Below are positions 23,022-35,255 of a stretch of 64,000 bases of DNA, in pieces; the first letter of the stretch is position 1, and each line of letters begins with the position of its first letter. Position numbers and translations under genes: made by a program. The notes under the pieces were generated by a model, which was not told where the DNA came from, made no database searches, and worked only from the letters and a program-made list of their open reading frames with translations. The DNA is from Cryptomeria japonica (Eukaryota > Streptophyta > Pinopsida > Cupressales > Cupressaceae). Location of the stretch: positions 26,184,272-26,248,271 of the forward strand of contig NC_081405.1 of assembly GCF_030272615.1 (NCBI RefSeq), given 5' to 3'.

Positions 23022-23023
23022 AT

Positions 23024-23035
23024 TGGTATCAAAGC
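23024..23035 (+). promoter_or_regulatory. Primer-binding site of B
   Basis: TGGTATCAAAGC two bases after the LTR, one mismatch from the iMet site of A and C (TGGTATCAGAGC). Confidence 0.85.
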
Positions 23036-23092
23036 TTGGTCCTCTATTTTCAGAAGCCTAAAAGCTTGAGGAAGATCTTGACACCGGTAAAG

Positions 23093-24250
23093 ATGGAAAA
23101 TATGATGAAACAACTTGAAGGAGCTCTTTCAGACTATGATGTAGAGAAATTGAAAAATATCAAACTAGAAGATGATTTAAGGGCAGCTCGGGATATCATT
23201 CAGGCACTTCAAGAAAATCTTACTGTTGCAAGAAATAAGAGAAGAGAACTTTGTGAAAAGTTGCAAAATAAGAATGATGAAAAGGAATCACTTAATGATC
23301 AGATAAGAAAGCTAAAACAAGAGCACATGACAACAAAGAATGAGATGCAGGATATGACTATGAGATTTTGTAAAGAGATTGAGGATAGGAAGAAGAATGA
23401 AAAAGAATTGACCAGAAGACTAAGTGATGCAGCAAATGAAAACACAAGACTTAGCTATGAAAATGACATGTTGAAGACAGATCTGATGCACACTTAGAAT
23501 GACTCAAATGAACTGATGAGACAGAAAGAGGTCCTAGAAAGAGAACTAGAAACTACAGATCAACATAAAGAAAATTTCAAGAAAATCTCAAAGGAACTTG
23601 GCACATTGTTGAAGAATCAAAAACCTAAAGGTGACACTTCTAGAATTGGCTTTGAAGTTGGTGAAAGCTCCAATACTGCAAATACTCAGGATCACAGCAA
23701 ACCGGTAAGACAACCTAATGCATATAAATTCAATGGAAAATGCTTTAACTATAATAAGTATGGTCATAGAGCAAATGAATGTAGATCTAGAAATTATCAG
23801 AATATCAACACACCCACCGATCAATGTTCAAAATGCAACAAAGTTGGTCACAACTCTGAAAATTGTAGAATGAATGTGAGATGTTATGTTTGTGGAAGAT
23901 TTGGACATTTATCTAATCAATGCATAACACAAACTGGCATAGGTTATGGGAACGCTATTCAGAAGAATAATGTAACTTGTTATGCATGTAACAAAATTGG
24001 GCATATTGCAAAATTCTGTAGAAACAAAGGATCACCGGTAGACAACAAAAGTTCTAACTTGAAAGGTAAAGAAAAAGTTGAAGAGGTTAAGCAAGAATTC
24101 TCAAAACAATGGATTAGAAAAGCTGATCTAAATATTGGGAATACCCCTCCACCAGTAGAACCAGTCAATACTTCACCGGCAGGACAGAGTGATGCTTCAT
24201 CGATAGGACAGAGCAGTGCTCCACCGGCAAGAAGTTTTTCATCTAATTGA
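23093..24250 (+). pseudogene. ORF1 of B: coiled-coil protein with four zinc knuckles (gag-like)
   Basis: About 385 codons from ATG 23093 (AAGATGG context) to TGA at 24250, with one in-frame TAG at 23495. Residues 1-200 are a highly charged heptad-type coiled coil. Four knuckles follow (about 23741-24018): CFNYNKYGHRANEC (second Cys is Tyr), CSKCNKVGHNSENC, CYVCGRFGHLSNQC and CYACNKIGHIAKFC. The tail is Pro/Ser-rich. Zinc knuckles of this type bind RNA in gag nucleocapsids. The standard copia gag domain seen in A is not evident. The C element has the same layout, including the CFNY variant. A gag-like role in packaging is inference; a host-derived CCHC protein is an alternative. Confidence 0.8.
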
Positions 24251-24539
24251 AGAAAGTTTCCTTGAGGGTTTGGCAATCAAATGACACATGTGCTATTATT
24301 CCCTCGGTTAGAGATAAGAAGTTGGAAATTACTTGTTACCGACAGACAATGTTAAGTGAATACTTAACCAGCATGCATTTAATATGGTAGATGGTGAAAA
24401 GACACTATAAATTCAAGGTTTTGGCTCCATTTCATTTCACCGAGATTTCAAATTTACAAAGAGTGTGAAGATTCCAAGCTAAGAGGCAAGAACACTCCAA
24501 GCAATCATCCATCCTAAAGGCAATAAAAGGTATTTCATC
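24251..24539 (+). promoter_or_regulatory. Spacer with TATA-like box upstream of B ORF2
   Basis: It contains CTATAAATTC (24405), about 134 bases before the ORF2 ATG, and no ORF. Element C has TATAAAAT at the equivalent place. An internal promoter for ORF2 is possible; splicing from the LTR transcript is the alternative. Confidence 0.4.
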
Positions 24540-27500
24540 ATGGCATCCACCTTTGTAATTGAATATATAGAAAACCCTACTGTTGTCGAACTGATAAAAA
24601 GACCTAGGCTTGTATTTCAATTAGTTCTTGAGGTAGCAAAGAAAGATGATACCTTAGGTGCTTTTTCTCAAATTCCTAAGGGAGTTGTTTATGCTGAAGA
24701 CCCCAGAATTTACATTCACTGCAACATTGAGGAACTAGGAGATGAAGAGATTAAAACCATGTTTAAAACTATGATATGTGATGAAACTGACAGTGTAAAA
24801 GATAAACATAAGATCATTGAAACCCTAGGATTTACAGAGATCCTTAGCATTCCTGAATTCCCCAAGGATGTGATTAGGATAGTCTTAAGCAGGGTACATA
24901 GTGAATTTTTCTAGCTAGATGCAATCCACAAAATCACTAAGGAAGCTGTAAAAGTTGTCATAGGGTTACTGACCACTGGTAAAAGACCAGACAAAACTAA
25001 GAAGGTATCCAATGACCTAGTTACAAACCTAACTGGTGCCACATCCGATAAAAGGTCCTTAAGAGTAAATGATGTAACAGACATTAATGTGAGATTTATC
25101 AGCATGATATTAGGGTATAAAGCTACTCATGCAAATTGACTTAATTCAGTTTCAAGTTTATGCATTAAGAGTGCTTATGATATGGTCACAGATAATGCAA
25201 AGATTGATGTATGTGAGTGGTTAAAGGACGAATTAATTGACAACTTAGGCAAGATTAAGAAGGACAAGAAAGGAACCTTCAGGTTTGGAAATCTACTAGT
25301 ATGTCTGATGCTACATATAACCAAACAGATTCCCGATATAGGCTACAAAGAACTTGGATATGATATACCAATAGGTAAACAGTTAACAGAACTATTCAAT
25401 AACAGGGAGAAGACAAGGAAAACAATATCCATTATTTCTTTCAAGCACTAAAGGTCAAAATGAAGAAAAGAATCAGGTTGTCACAAAAGATTGTTGACAA
25501 ATATAAGGATGAAATATGCTTTGTAATCAAGAAGGATGAGATCTGGATGGAAGCAGTCATCCCCAGGATAGTTTGGGTAATAGAGATGGGCTACGAAACA
25601 GATGATCATATAATTAAAACATATGCTAAAGCACTTCTGGAAGCCCCTAAAGAACCTAAAGAAGAAATATTTGGTAGTGCAGAAACTACTGAAAGCCAAA
25701 TACAATCAAAGAAAAGAGTGAAAAAGGTTGAGGCAGTTGTAAGAAAAGGCTCAAGACAGGCAAAGGCCATTAAAGAAGATGTGTTAAAACAAACCGGTAT
25801 AACAGAGGATGAGTTAGCAGCTCCACAACCTGAAACTCACCTATGACCGGTAGGTACTTCTTTGGAGAGTGACATGCCCACAACTTTCAAAAGAGTTGTA
25901 AGGAAAAGAGATCCCTCACTGGCAACCACACCCTCACCTAGGAGGACAAGACAAAAACAACAAGTAGTAAGATCTTCGGTAAGAAAGGCTACACCAAAGA
26001 AGAAGAAACTGACACCCAAAAAGAAGAAGAGTGCAAACAAGGACTCAACCCCTCTTGATATACTATTGAATGAAATTACAGAGGAAGGCAAATTGAAGAA
26101 TATAGAGAAAATATATCACACTTTGAAAACTGATGAAAAAGAACAAGTAGAAAATAGTGTTATATTACATATGGATATGTATAAGAAATTTTTGATGGAA
26201 GTAGTAAATGAAATTCCAGATGAACTATTTAAGAGACTGGAAGCAAGAAGACAAGCAGTAATAGAACTAGACAAGAAAATAAAGATAGAGAAGCTACTTG
26301 TTGTATATCCGGTAAATTCACACAAAAATTGATGACTTAATCACTCAAGCCAACCGGTCAGTATTTTCTACTACACACCAACACATTGCTTTAATGGCTG
26401 GAAGAGTTAATGAGGTGACTGAGGAGACAAAAAATGGATGGGATATATTCCTAGTTGAAAAAGAAAAACAGGAAGAATACAAGAACCCCAAACCTATAAA
26501 GGTATATCAGAAAGAAAGAGACAAGGGTAAAGGTAAAATTGGTGGACCACCTAGTATCAAGGTTAAAGACAACTTAACCCCACCTCCTTTGATTACTCCA
26601 TCGGTAAAAACAACAGCTACAAAAGATCAACTGACAGTTGAAAGTATGGATGTAGAAGATGGTAATCCTAATCCTGAAGTCTTATATATTGTGGATGTTG
26701 ATACTCAAAAGATCAACATTGTGGTAGACAAAGATACAGCTGATAAGATTGAAATGGCTAGTGAGCCTCCGGTAGCTAAGAAAAATGATAACACACAGAA
26801 GAAACCGACAGGTAACAATGAGCATAAGGTAGAGACTCAGACTCAGGCTGAGTCAATGCAACAAACAAAGAAACAAACAGAGCAAAAGGCTTTGAAATAG
26901 GAACAACAACAGATTCAGGAACAACAACAAGAACAGGAACAAATTCATAAGGAAACAGTGCCACCGGCAACTGGAGAAGTAGAAAAACCATTGCTTAAGG
27001 AAATGCAGACACAAATAGACCTACCAGAGGTCAATACAAGCTTGGTTACTTTGACTGGCAGTACTCAAAATCTAGGTTCATCATCGGGCTACAAATCAAC
27101 TAATGTGACTGAGGTACTATTAGATTCAATTAAAAAGATAACAGACTGCAGCTCACAAGATTATAAGGCAATAGATGATACCATACCAATTTTGAAGGTA
27201 ATTGCTCCTAATTGTAATATAGACAATAAAGATTCTTTAGGACAACTTGATACCTTTTGTAAATATATCACATAAAACATTGAGAAAATAAAGGAAGAGA
27301 CATTGAAGGATAAAGTAGAAATTGAAAAGCAGAAATTCTTTGATGAGCAAATAAAGACGTGTAACAAAGATTTTGACACACTTCTACCAGAATTGTGTAA
27401 TTTATTGAAAGAGTACAAAACTCTGTACAAAGACACCTGTAAGACAAACTTTTTGACTGTAGATATAGATAAAAAGATGAGTAAGGTACAGGATGAAATC

Positions 27501-27713
27501 AATAAACTTGCAGATAATTTTGTTAACTCACCTAATACACTATCAGTTTTTGAGGAGAAGATAACAAATTTTGAAGAAGAATTACTTAAATTAGAAAGAG
27601 GAAAAGAGAGAATAGTGAATAAGGCAAAACATCTAAGATTAAAACTGAGTCCAAGATTGGACTATCTAGCATCACTGCGGAAGGAAGTATCTGAGGCACT
27701 AATACAGGGATAG
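24540..27713 (+). pseudogene. ORF2 of B: large unrecognised protein (about 1,050 residues)
   Basis: Starts ATGGCATCC in good plant context. Three frame blocks (24540-25451, 25460-26332, 26394-27713) with stops such as HSEFF*, HAN* and ALK* show it is broken. The N-terminal 400 residues look globular; matching words with C ORF2 include MILGYK/MVIGYK, FRFGNLLV/FKFGQLLV, and RIRLSQKIVDKYKDEICF/RVRISGDVIKKYEDDICF. Next is a Lys-rich basic segment (KKKKLTPKKKK, near 26000) that could be a nuclear signal. A helical domain, a Pro/Thr linker and a C-terminal coiled coil follow. No enzyme motif is seen and no membrane segment. Not recognised; calling it an accessory protein is inference. Confidence 0.7.
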
Positions 27714-28076
27714 AAAACACCGGCAAAGCATTTGCAGCATCTCACCGGTACAGTTAAGAGAACAGAGATAGCAATAAGAGATAGTAAAAATTTTATGGAG
27801 AGTATAAACTTGATTTTGGCAGATCTATTTCAAATTGTAACTACCCAGTTACAAAGTTGAAACTACAAACTCCACTGACATCTTGACAACCTTTGTTATT
27901 GATGCCAAAGGGGGAGTAGTAGGATGAGAAAATTCAACATCATAGGAATCATATGCTCAGGGGGAGCACACACATTTTTGGTAACATTTTTGGACTTCAC
28001 ATTTTTTTGATAATCCTTTTTGGATACACTTTTGAAATTTCTCATGAGTGTTGCAATCAATGCCAAAGGGGGATAT
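27714..28076 (+). promoter_or_regulatory. 3' untranslated region of B with polypurine tracts
   Basis: CAAAGGGGGAGTAG (27906), CAGGGGGAGCAC (27959) and the LTR-proximal AAAGGGGGATAT (28065-28076). No ORF of interest. The multiple tracts match those of A, C, D and F. Confidence 0.7.
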
Positions 28077-28935
28077 TGTTGGCATATGCACACTCCAATG
28101 AGACATTGTATGTGATTGAAGGTTTTGTCATTGATGGCAACCTTACAATCCTATGGCACCAGCAAGGCATTATACCAACAAGGAATTACACCGACAAGAT
28201 AGTGCACTAGCATCAGCAGATCACACTCTACATCTGCACTCAGGACACCAACACTAGCACAAAGAAAGAAAGTATACTGGCATAGAGGCCGACAGGATTT
28301 TGTTATACTATATTTTGTTTATTGTTGAAAAAAAACTTTGTAAGCCGACTTGGCATGTTGTAAAATGACTCTTATATATAAAAGCGATCATTGTAGACAT
28401 TTGAGAATAATGCAATAAGGAAGGAAGTAACTGAAGAAAATGATGTATGCGAAATATTAAGGTAGACCTATTATGCGAAATATAGGTTAAAGGGTTTTAT
28501 GTAAGAAGCAGAGCAACAACCGATACTAGATCAGACATTATAGATGCTATTGTAAAGCAGTACAAGATATTGGATTTGAATAATCCACATTGTAAATCAG
28601 TGAGACTTCCTATTTGAGCAGTGAGCTCTAGGCAGTTGGCCTTCCTACATGTGCAGGCCCCTATTGTAAATAATATTCTCTTATTGGCTAGTGAGTGAAT
28701 ATTGTGGGTCACAAATCCCACCAAGGTTTTTCCCACACCAGGTTTCCATGTTAAATCCTGGTGTTATGGTGTGCTTTTCATGTGGATGTTCTTAATTCTG
28801 TTTATTACATTATTTCTTGCATACCGGTACACTATTATAATATGTTTTGCATGTTGTAAGATAAGAAATTCTAATTACCGGTCAGATACTGATTCACCCC
28901 CCCCCCCTCTCTCAGTATCTGTGGGATTCCTAACA
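28077..28935 (+). repeat. 3' LTR of B
   Basis: 859 bp, TGTTGGCATATG ... GATTCCTAACA, followed by the TAAAT duplication. Confidence 0.93.
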
Positions 28936-28940
28936 TAAAT
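28936..28940. repeat. Target duplication of B, right
   Basis: TAAAT, pair of 22161-22165. The D LTR resumes immediately (AAACCATCGGGCC). Confidence 0.92.
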
Positions 28941-29677
28941 AAACCATCGGGCCAATATAATGACATATGTGACATTGCATGGACCTAAATCAAATCTTCA
29001 AACATGCATCACCACCGAAAATCTTTCCAAGATCAACTCCAACACGCTACACTGGCAAGAATACCGGATAACATGAAGAATACCACTGGATCAATAAAAT
29101 CATCAAGAATGTGCACAAGAATCAATGCAGACCACCAAAAAAAATAGGACATGATCATGAAACACCAACAAGCATATTAGAACCATCCGCAATAGCTGCA
29201 CCAACACCACTTATGCAAATCTTCATCAATCAACACACTAACTCACATGAACACTCAACAACAACAATTCAGACTAGAAAGATAACTTGTAGAGAACCAA
29301 ATTACAAACCATTTGAATTGAAGATACATATAAACATCCAAGGCATTGTCCCAAATCTAAAGCCAAAGATATGACCATACCGAAGCTCACCACAGAAAAT
29401 TCCAAACTCTTCCAACCACTACATAGAAAGACTGAACTACAAATCGGATCCAATAATATGATCAAGAAATCTCTCAGATCACTAAAACAAATAAGGAATG
29501 AAGTATTCTAGCATCCCAAATAGATAAACCATCCATATCAGCTCAATGCAATTGCTGAAACACCAAATAGCTCTTTGTAACACCATAACACATGAATATG
29601 TTGACATCATTGACAACAACATATCCTAGCAACAGCAATATCCAACAATCTCCCCCTTTGGCATTGATGGCAACATA
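28941..29677 (-). repeat. D LTR and leader-proximal sequence, unit 2, middle piece
   Basis: Colinear with 13907-14643 of unit 1. The D LTR ends at 29647 (ATATCCAACA), then the polypurine region starts. The last five bases (29673-29677, ACATA) are the C target duplication. Confidence 0.88.
29673..29677. repeat. Target duplication of C, left
   Basis: ACATA, repeated at 38159-38163; single in unit 1 at 14639-14643. Confidence 0.92.
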
Positions 29678-30842
29678 TGTTGGCATGTTTGATGTTTATG
29701 TTGTGATTGTCATTGATGGACACACACTTGTATTGAGATCCCCTTTATATGCATGAGCTAGAGCTCAACCGGTATTTGTTCCAACTGGTATGTTGTATTC
29801 TAGTCTTTAGACTATTGGTGATTTTGCATAATGTGTTTCCCGGTCTGAAGCGGCATGTCGACCCCAAGCGGTTCATAGATCTCAAGTGGTATTAGGAAGA
29901 AAAACAGCATAACACATTCTTACCAGTCTTCATTTTTGTCAAACCAGCAACCGATATTTTGTATGAACCGGTAATACTCTGTGATGAGTTACCAACCGGC
30001 ATTTTGTGATGAGTTACCAATCCATCGTTTGGTTGACGGTGCCGACATACTGACGGTGCGTTTTTTGTTGAGTTACTGAGTAAGTCTAGATTCATTGAAC
30101 CTAGGAAATTGTAATGTAATCCTCTTGGACCGACATGAAATCAGATTCCTTTAAAAGGACATCATGTCTAGGGTTTTAAGTTGTTGCTGAAAGGGTTTAT
30201 GTTGTGACTAGGGTTTAAGGTGATTTGTTGAGTTGTTGAAAGAGCGATCTTATCTAAGAAGATCAAGTTGTAACTGTGAGAGAGATAGAGAAGACTGAAG
30301 TAATGTTGAATGCATTAGTAGTGAACTATACTAGATCTAACCAAGAAGTTTGTGCTATTAGATAGATCAAACACTTGTTGATTACTCACATCTTTGACAA
30401 GTCTATAGCCCTTAACCAGGTAGGCCCAAAAGCCTTTGTAAAATCCTCTAACAAGGTGGTTCACTTCTATGAATCTAAAATCCTATAACAAGGTAGTCTT
30501 TAATCAGACTTATCTCCTAACAGAGATTGAGATTCCTAACAAGATCTGTTCTGGTGAAGAACATTGTAAGACCTTAACCGGTCTGGTTTCTATTCTGCAG
30601 ATAGTGACTTGTGAGTTCCATCTCATTGTGGTTTTTCCCATTTGGGTTTCCATGTCAAATATTTTGTGTTATGGTTGTATTGCTTTTGTGGGTGAATGCT
30701 TTACTTGCATTTTGGTTTGCATGTGTGATAACTGGTCTGTCTGTTAAACTGTTTTACCGGTTTGTCTTCAAACTATTTAAGTGTTGTAGTGCAGAGATTT
30801 TTGGCATACTAATTCACCCCCCCCCCCTCTTAGTATTCATCA
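29678..30842 (+). repeat. 5' LTR of C
   Basis: TGTTGGCATGTTTG ... TAGTATTCATCA, 1,165 bp. It is rich in CCGGT/ACCGG words (for example AACCGGTATT, GAACCGGTAATAC, TACCGGTTTG). C-run TTCACCCCCCCCCCTCTTAG at about 30813. Confidence 0.92.
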
Positions 30843-30844
30843 AT

Positions 30845-30857
30845 TGGTATCAGAGCC
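30845..30857 (+). promoter_or_regulatory. Primer-binding site of C
   Basis: TGGTATCAGAGCC two bases after the LTR, identical to that of A. Confidence 0.9.
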
Positions 30858-30892
30858 TACCTTTCTATAAGTTTAACCACTTGGAAAGAGAT

Positions 30893-32170
30893 ATGAAAGA
30901 ATAAACCTTAAGGGAAATTACTCAATGGCTCACTTAGTATGAGCAAGCCTATGATGATCTTATGGTCAAATACAAGGCATCTCAAGCAAAAAGGAGAGAA
31001 CATGCAGAGAAGCTGATGGAGCTATCTGAAAGTAGTTCTGAAGATGAAGCAAATATGGAAGCTATGATTGAAGAAGTAAATAAGTTGAATGATTCATACT
31101 CCAATCTAAGAAAGGAGTTGGAAGGACTGACTATCTGGTTTAGTCAAGAGCTTGAGAACCGGAGAAAAGCTGAAGATCTGGTAAAAGACAGAGATCATGA
31201 GATCTCCAAGTTGAAACAAGAGGTTAGTGCACTAATTGCTCGCCTTCATGAGAGAAGAATGGAAAAGGAAGACATGCAAGGAGAACTGAACATAGCCATC
31301 TCTGAAAATGCAAGCCTAATGGAGACAAATACTGCTATTTCCAAAGAACTCTCTAAGTCAAAGGAAATACTTACTAAGTTTAGCAAAAGTACTGTCAAGT
31401 TAGAGCAAAAGCTTGAGTCATCTACACCGGCAAAGAATACCAATGGACTTGGTTTCTCTAGACATGAGGAAGGAGAATCCTCAGGAACAAATGCTGAAGC
31501 ATCAAAGAAGCAATTGGCACTCAAAGGAAAAGGTAAGCTAAAATTCAAACCTATTTGCTTTAACTATCTTAAAGAAGGACACACTGCCAATGTATGTAGG
31601 AGCAAAGCCTACAATAATTTTCCTTATTTTATCAACAATGTACCTAGATCCAATAAGTTCAATGGTCATTGTTATGCATGCAACAAGTTTGGGCATAGAG
31701 CATTTGAATGTAGGTCTATCATGAACAATACCGGAAGATATCCTCAGAGGACCCAAGGAGCTGGTCCGGAATCTTTTGTGAACCAGATCCCTAACTGGTT
31801 TAATGCTTACAATTATCAGTCAGGCAATAATGGTTATCAACCGGCAACAAGATGGAGTGCAAATTGTTGGATTTGTCATGGACATGGTCACACTGCTACT
31901 ACATGTAGAAGGAAGAATGGAAACATGAACAATGGACCTTGGAGAGCACCTGGATTGGTTTGCTATCATTGCAACAAACCGGGTCACATTGCAAGATTCT
32001 GCAGAAGCAGAAAGAGTATATCTGATGATATACCAGTCACTCAGAAAGGAGAAGTTTATGTTGAAAAAGTTCAAGCGGACATGAACAAAACCTGGAGGAA
32101 GAAACCAACAATGTTGGAAGAGGAACCGATTTCTGCACCTAGTGTAGAAATATCAGAACCGGCAAACTAA
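30893..32170 (+). pseudogene. ORF1 of C: coiled-coil protein with four zinc knuckles (gag-like)
   Basis: The likely original start is ATG 30893, with TAA and TAG soon after. From 30962 the frame is open for 402 codons to TAA at 32170. Residues 1-165 are a charged coiled coil; knuckles at about 31555-32003 are CFNYLKEGHTANVC (second Cys is Tyr), CYACNKFGHRAFEC, CWICHGHGHTATTC and CYHCNKPGHIARFC. Asn/Tyr/Gly-rich linkers separate them. The order, the CFNY variant and the acidic tail match B ORF1. It is the longest undamaged frame of the pair. The RNA-binding, gag-like role is inferred from the knuckles and the position after the primer site. Confidence 0.8.
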
Positions 32171-32616
32171 GCTCCAAAGAGGCTTAGGGGGAGCAAATGG
32201 CGAAATGATTGTGAACCCCCAGTTACACCAGTAAAAGACCTTAACCGGTATGTTATACCTATCACTTGGTAGAAGACTGGAAATGGTAAAAGAGGCAAAT
32301 TAGGGTTTACGCCCTAATAGAAGAGAATTAATGGTGGTAGGTGAGAGACATGTATAAAATCATATTTCAAATCATTTCTCACTATCTGTTTTCGAGCGAA
32401 GAAATTTTTTTCAAAGTGCAGAGTGAAGAAAAGGCGATTTGAGCTAAGATTTCAAGAAGTTCACAAGTCTTGAAGGAGATTCAAATCCAGTTTGCAAGCG
32501 GTCGTGGAGAGCACAAAGCGGTGATTTGGCAACCGATGGAGAGTGGAGTGAAGCAGAATCAGGAAGCCCTAAATTTGCGTTGTAAAGGTATTTTCATGTT
32601 CTTGAAATACTCAACA
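32171..32616 (+). promoter_or_regulatory. Spacer with TATA-like box upstream of C ORF2
   Basis: TATAAAAT at 32353, 264 bases before the ORF2 ATG. A GGGGGAG tract (32188) starts the spacer. Near 32586 AAAGGTATTTTC resembles a 5' splice site. No ORF of its own. The parallel with B (24406) is the reason for listing it. Confidence 0.4.
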
Positions 32617-34680
32617 ATGGCTTCCGCATCTCATACCAGTTCTAGTACATCCATTGAGTCAGAAAGATTTATTCAAAGGAAGTCCAAATATAATGCCTTA
32701 TCACAAGTTCTGGATAGAGTCATAGTTGAAGAGGGAATTTTAGATTATATTGACTACAAAATAGAAGACCTAGGGTCTTTAGCGATTCACATCCAGTTAG
32801 GTTTATTTTGCGGCAAGGACAAGAAAATCAAACTAGAGTTTAGTATCCTAGAGAAGAAGAAACTCCATAATTCAGTATACTTTCTGGAAGATTTTACTGA
32901 GGATCACATTAGGATCATCTTGAACATAGTCCATGGTGACAAAATGTACCTGGAGAGGATGCATGACATCACGCCATAGGCAATTCATGCAGTCACCAGT
33001 TTTTGCAATATAGGGGAAGTGTCAGCCCTTAGAACGGTAAGCAAAACGGAAATGGCCAAGCTCACTGGTTCAACAAGTGACTCATGGGGTATGATAGTTA
33101 ATCCTATCAAGGATGATCTGGTGAAATAAACCTACATGGTGATAGGTTACAAAACATTCTCAGCCAGCAAGATTAATTCTGTATCTGCCGCAGCAGTACA
33201 TGACGCTTACCAGATGATTAAAGAGGACTCATCATTTGACCTATGCACCGGTATGCAGAGGCAACTCCTGTCTAATCTGAAGTCGATTAAATAGGATAAT
33301 GCATTGAGATTCAAGTTCGGACAACTATTGGTTACGTTATTTTTCTATTTCCAAGGCTACTTTCCTGGAGTAGGAGATGTCCAGTGGTCTCCTGACCAAC
33401 TGGTAACCAAGTAGATCAAGGAAAGCATGCAAGCCATTGGAACTGGTTACCCTGAGGTGCTAAACAAATATTTTGATGATTCAGAAGAAAGATGAGTCAA
33501 AGGGTAAGGATCTCAGGTGACGTCATTAAGAAATATGAAGATGACATCTGTTTCACCATTTAGGTGGACAAATGCCTAATGGAGGCTATTGAGCCTAGAA
33601 TGGAAGAAGTGGAGCCAATGGGATATGAGTTTATGTATGATATGCTGGAAGGGTATTCCTCAACCCTTATTGCCTCACCTCTTGATCCTAAGGCTAAGAG
33701 GACCGGAACCTACTTGGAGAGGATTCCACTGGTCGAGGAACCATCTGTTAAGAAAGGAAAAGAACCAGCAGCAAAGAAAGCAAAGGCAGTGCCTACAACG
33801 TCAACACCAGCCACCACTGCAACTCCAAGAGTGACCAAGAGGTCACCTGCAAAGAAGAAACTGGAAGTGGCACCGACAAAAGTCTTCGAAAGAAAAAGGA
33901 AGACTAATTCAAATGAACCGGACTCCAAAGAGACTGAATCTAATGATAAGCCAAAAAAGGCCAGACAGATAAAGAAGATGAAGAAGACTGAACCAACAAC
34001 ATCCGCACCGGTAAATATTGATATCTCCTCATACAAACCTTTGACACATTATCAAAGGACAATAAAGAATATGAGGAGAAAATTACTTCATGATTTAGTA
34101 GATTATTATGATGATTTCAGTGATGAGGAGAAAGAAGAAGTATTACAGGAAATCATTATTTATTTGTGTAAATATGACCGGTCGCCATCAGAGATAAAAT
34201 CTCAGACACCAGATTCTTTATATAAAGCATTAGATAATAAATGGCGCATTTCTATTGAGAAAGAATAGGAGATTAGGGAGAAAGTCTTTTCACAGTACTT
34301 TCCTGACCTCTCAAATTCAGAATTATTTGATGTCTTGGATCAAAATAAAGGACTCTTCTTCACAAGGAGAAGAAGACTCTGGCTATTAGAAGGGAGGATT
34401 GATGATGTGGAAAAAGACACTATCAATATATGGACTATGCTATCAATTCTTGCAAAGAACGAATGGCCAAACTCCAAGCGGAAAAAGAATTGGTTGTATC
34501 CAAACCGGATGAAGTTTTTGATGAAGAAGGAAACCTAGTTGAAGAACCAATTCACACTATTGATGTCGATGCACTAGACATAGAAGATGTCACTCATGAC
34601 ATACCTTTCAAGGGAATAGAACAGGGTCAACAAGCCGAACACGATAGTGAGCAAGCCAAGGACACACAGGAAGTGACTAA

Positions 34681-34920
34681 GGAATAGGAAAAGAAGAAGA
34701 AGAGGGATGAAGATGAGAAAAAGAGAAAAGAGGAAAAGGAGAAATGAAAAGATGAAGAAAAGAAGAAAAAAGAAGATGATCGGAAGAAGAAAGAAGAAGA
34801 GGATAAGGAAGAAAAGAAGAAGAAGGAATAGGAAGAAAAGAAGAAGAAGGAAGAGGAAGAAAAGAAAGAAGAGGAGAAAAGGAAGGAAGTAGAGAGGAAA
34901 AAGAAAGCAGAGGAAGACAA
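34681..34920 (+). repeat. Polypurine stretch inside C ORF2
   Basis: 240 bases with only 13 pyrimidines, made of GAA/AAG/GAG words that encode Lys/Glu repeats. The long frames on the opposite strand here (Ser/Phe/Leu-rich) are by-products of this composition. Confidence 0.9.
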
Positions 34921-35250
34921 GGCACAAGAATAGAAGTAGGAAGAAGAGAAAAGGAAGAAGGAAGAAGCAGACAAGGCAGTAGAAGCAATGAAGAGCACAC
35001 AGATGGAGACTCCGAAGGCAACCGAGAGTCAAGCCAAACCAGTTGATATCTCTAGTCCTATCGATCTCCAGTCTGCAAGTGAGTCAAAGCTTATGCAGAG
35101 CATCAAGGTTGCTCAAGAGCGCCTTGAAATCATCCAAAGGAAAAAGGAGCAAGACATAATTCAGGCGGCTGTAGACACCCTTACCAGTTTGATCCCCAGT
35201 ACTAATCTTCCTAACACTAAATCATCACTAGCATAGCTCAAACTACTATG

Positions 35251-35255
35251 TACTG
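35251..35255. repeat. Target duplication of the solo LTR, left
   Basis: TACTG, repeated at 36041-36045. Confidence 0.9.

Larger units (their letters stand above)
22166..28935 (+). mobile_element. Element B: LTR retrotransposon without pol, two ORFs
   Basis: A complete 6,770-bp insertion with nearly identical LTRs (856 and 859 bp), TSD TAAAT, an iMet-like primer site and a polypurine tract. It contains no protease, RT, RNase H or integrase motif in any frame. Instead it carries ORF1 (coiled coil plus four zinc knuckles) and ORF2 (large unrecognised protein). Element C has the same two genes, so the layout is a family trait and not a one-off deletion. It is non-autonomous for copying unless ORF2 hides an unrecognised enzyme. 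Shared LTR blocks point to copia-type helpers. Confidence 0.88.

Noticed and set aside
22166-28935. Element B as a copia element with pol degraded beyond recognition
   Set aside because: LTRs are nearly identical, so the element is young, and the internal space is filled by ORF1 and ORF2, which recur in C.
34574-35032. Long minus-strand ORFs rich in Leu, Phe and Ser, which look like membrane proteins
   Set aside because: They are the complement of the purine-rich Lys/Glu coding stretch of C ORF2; low-complexity artefacts.
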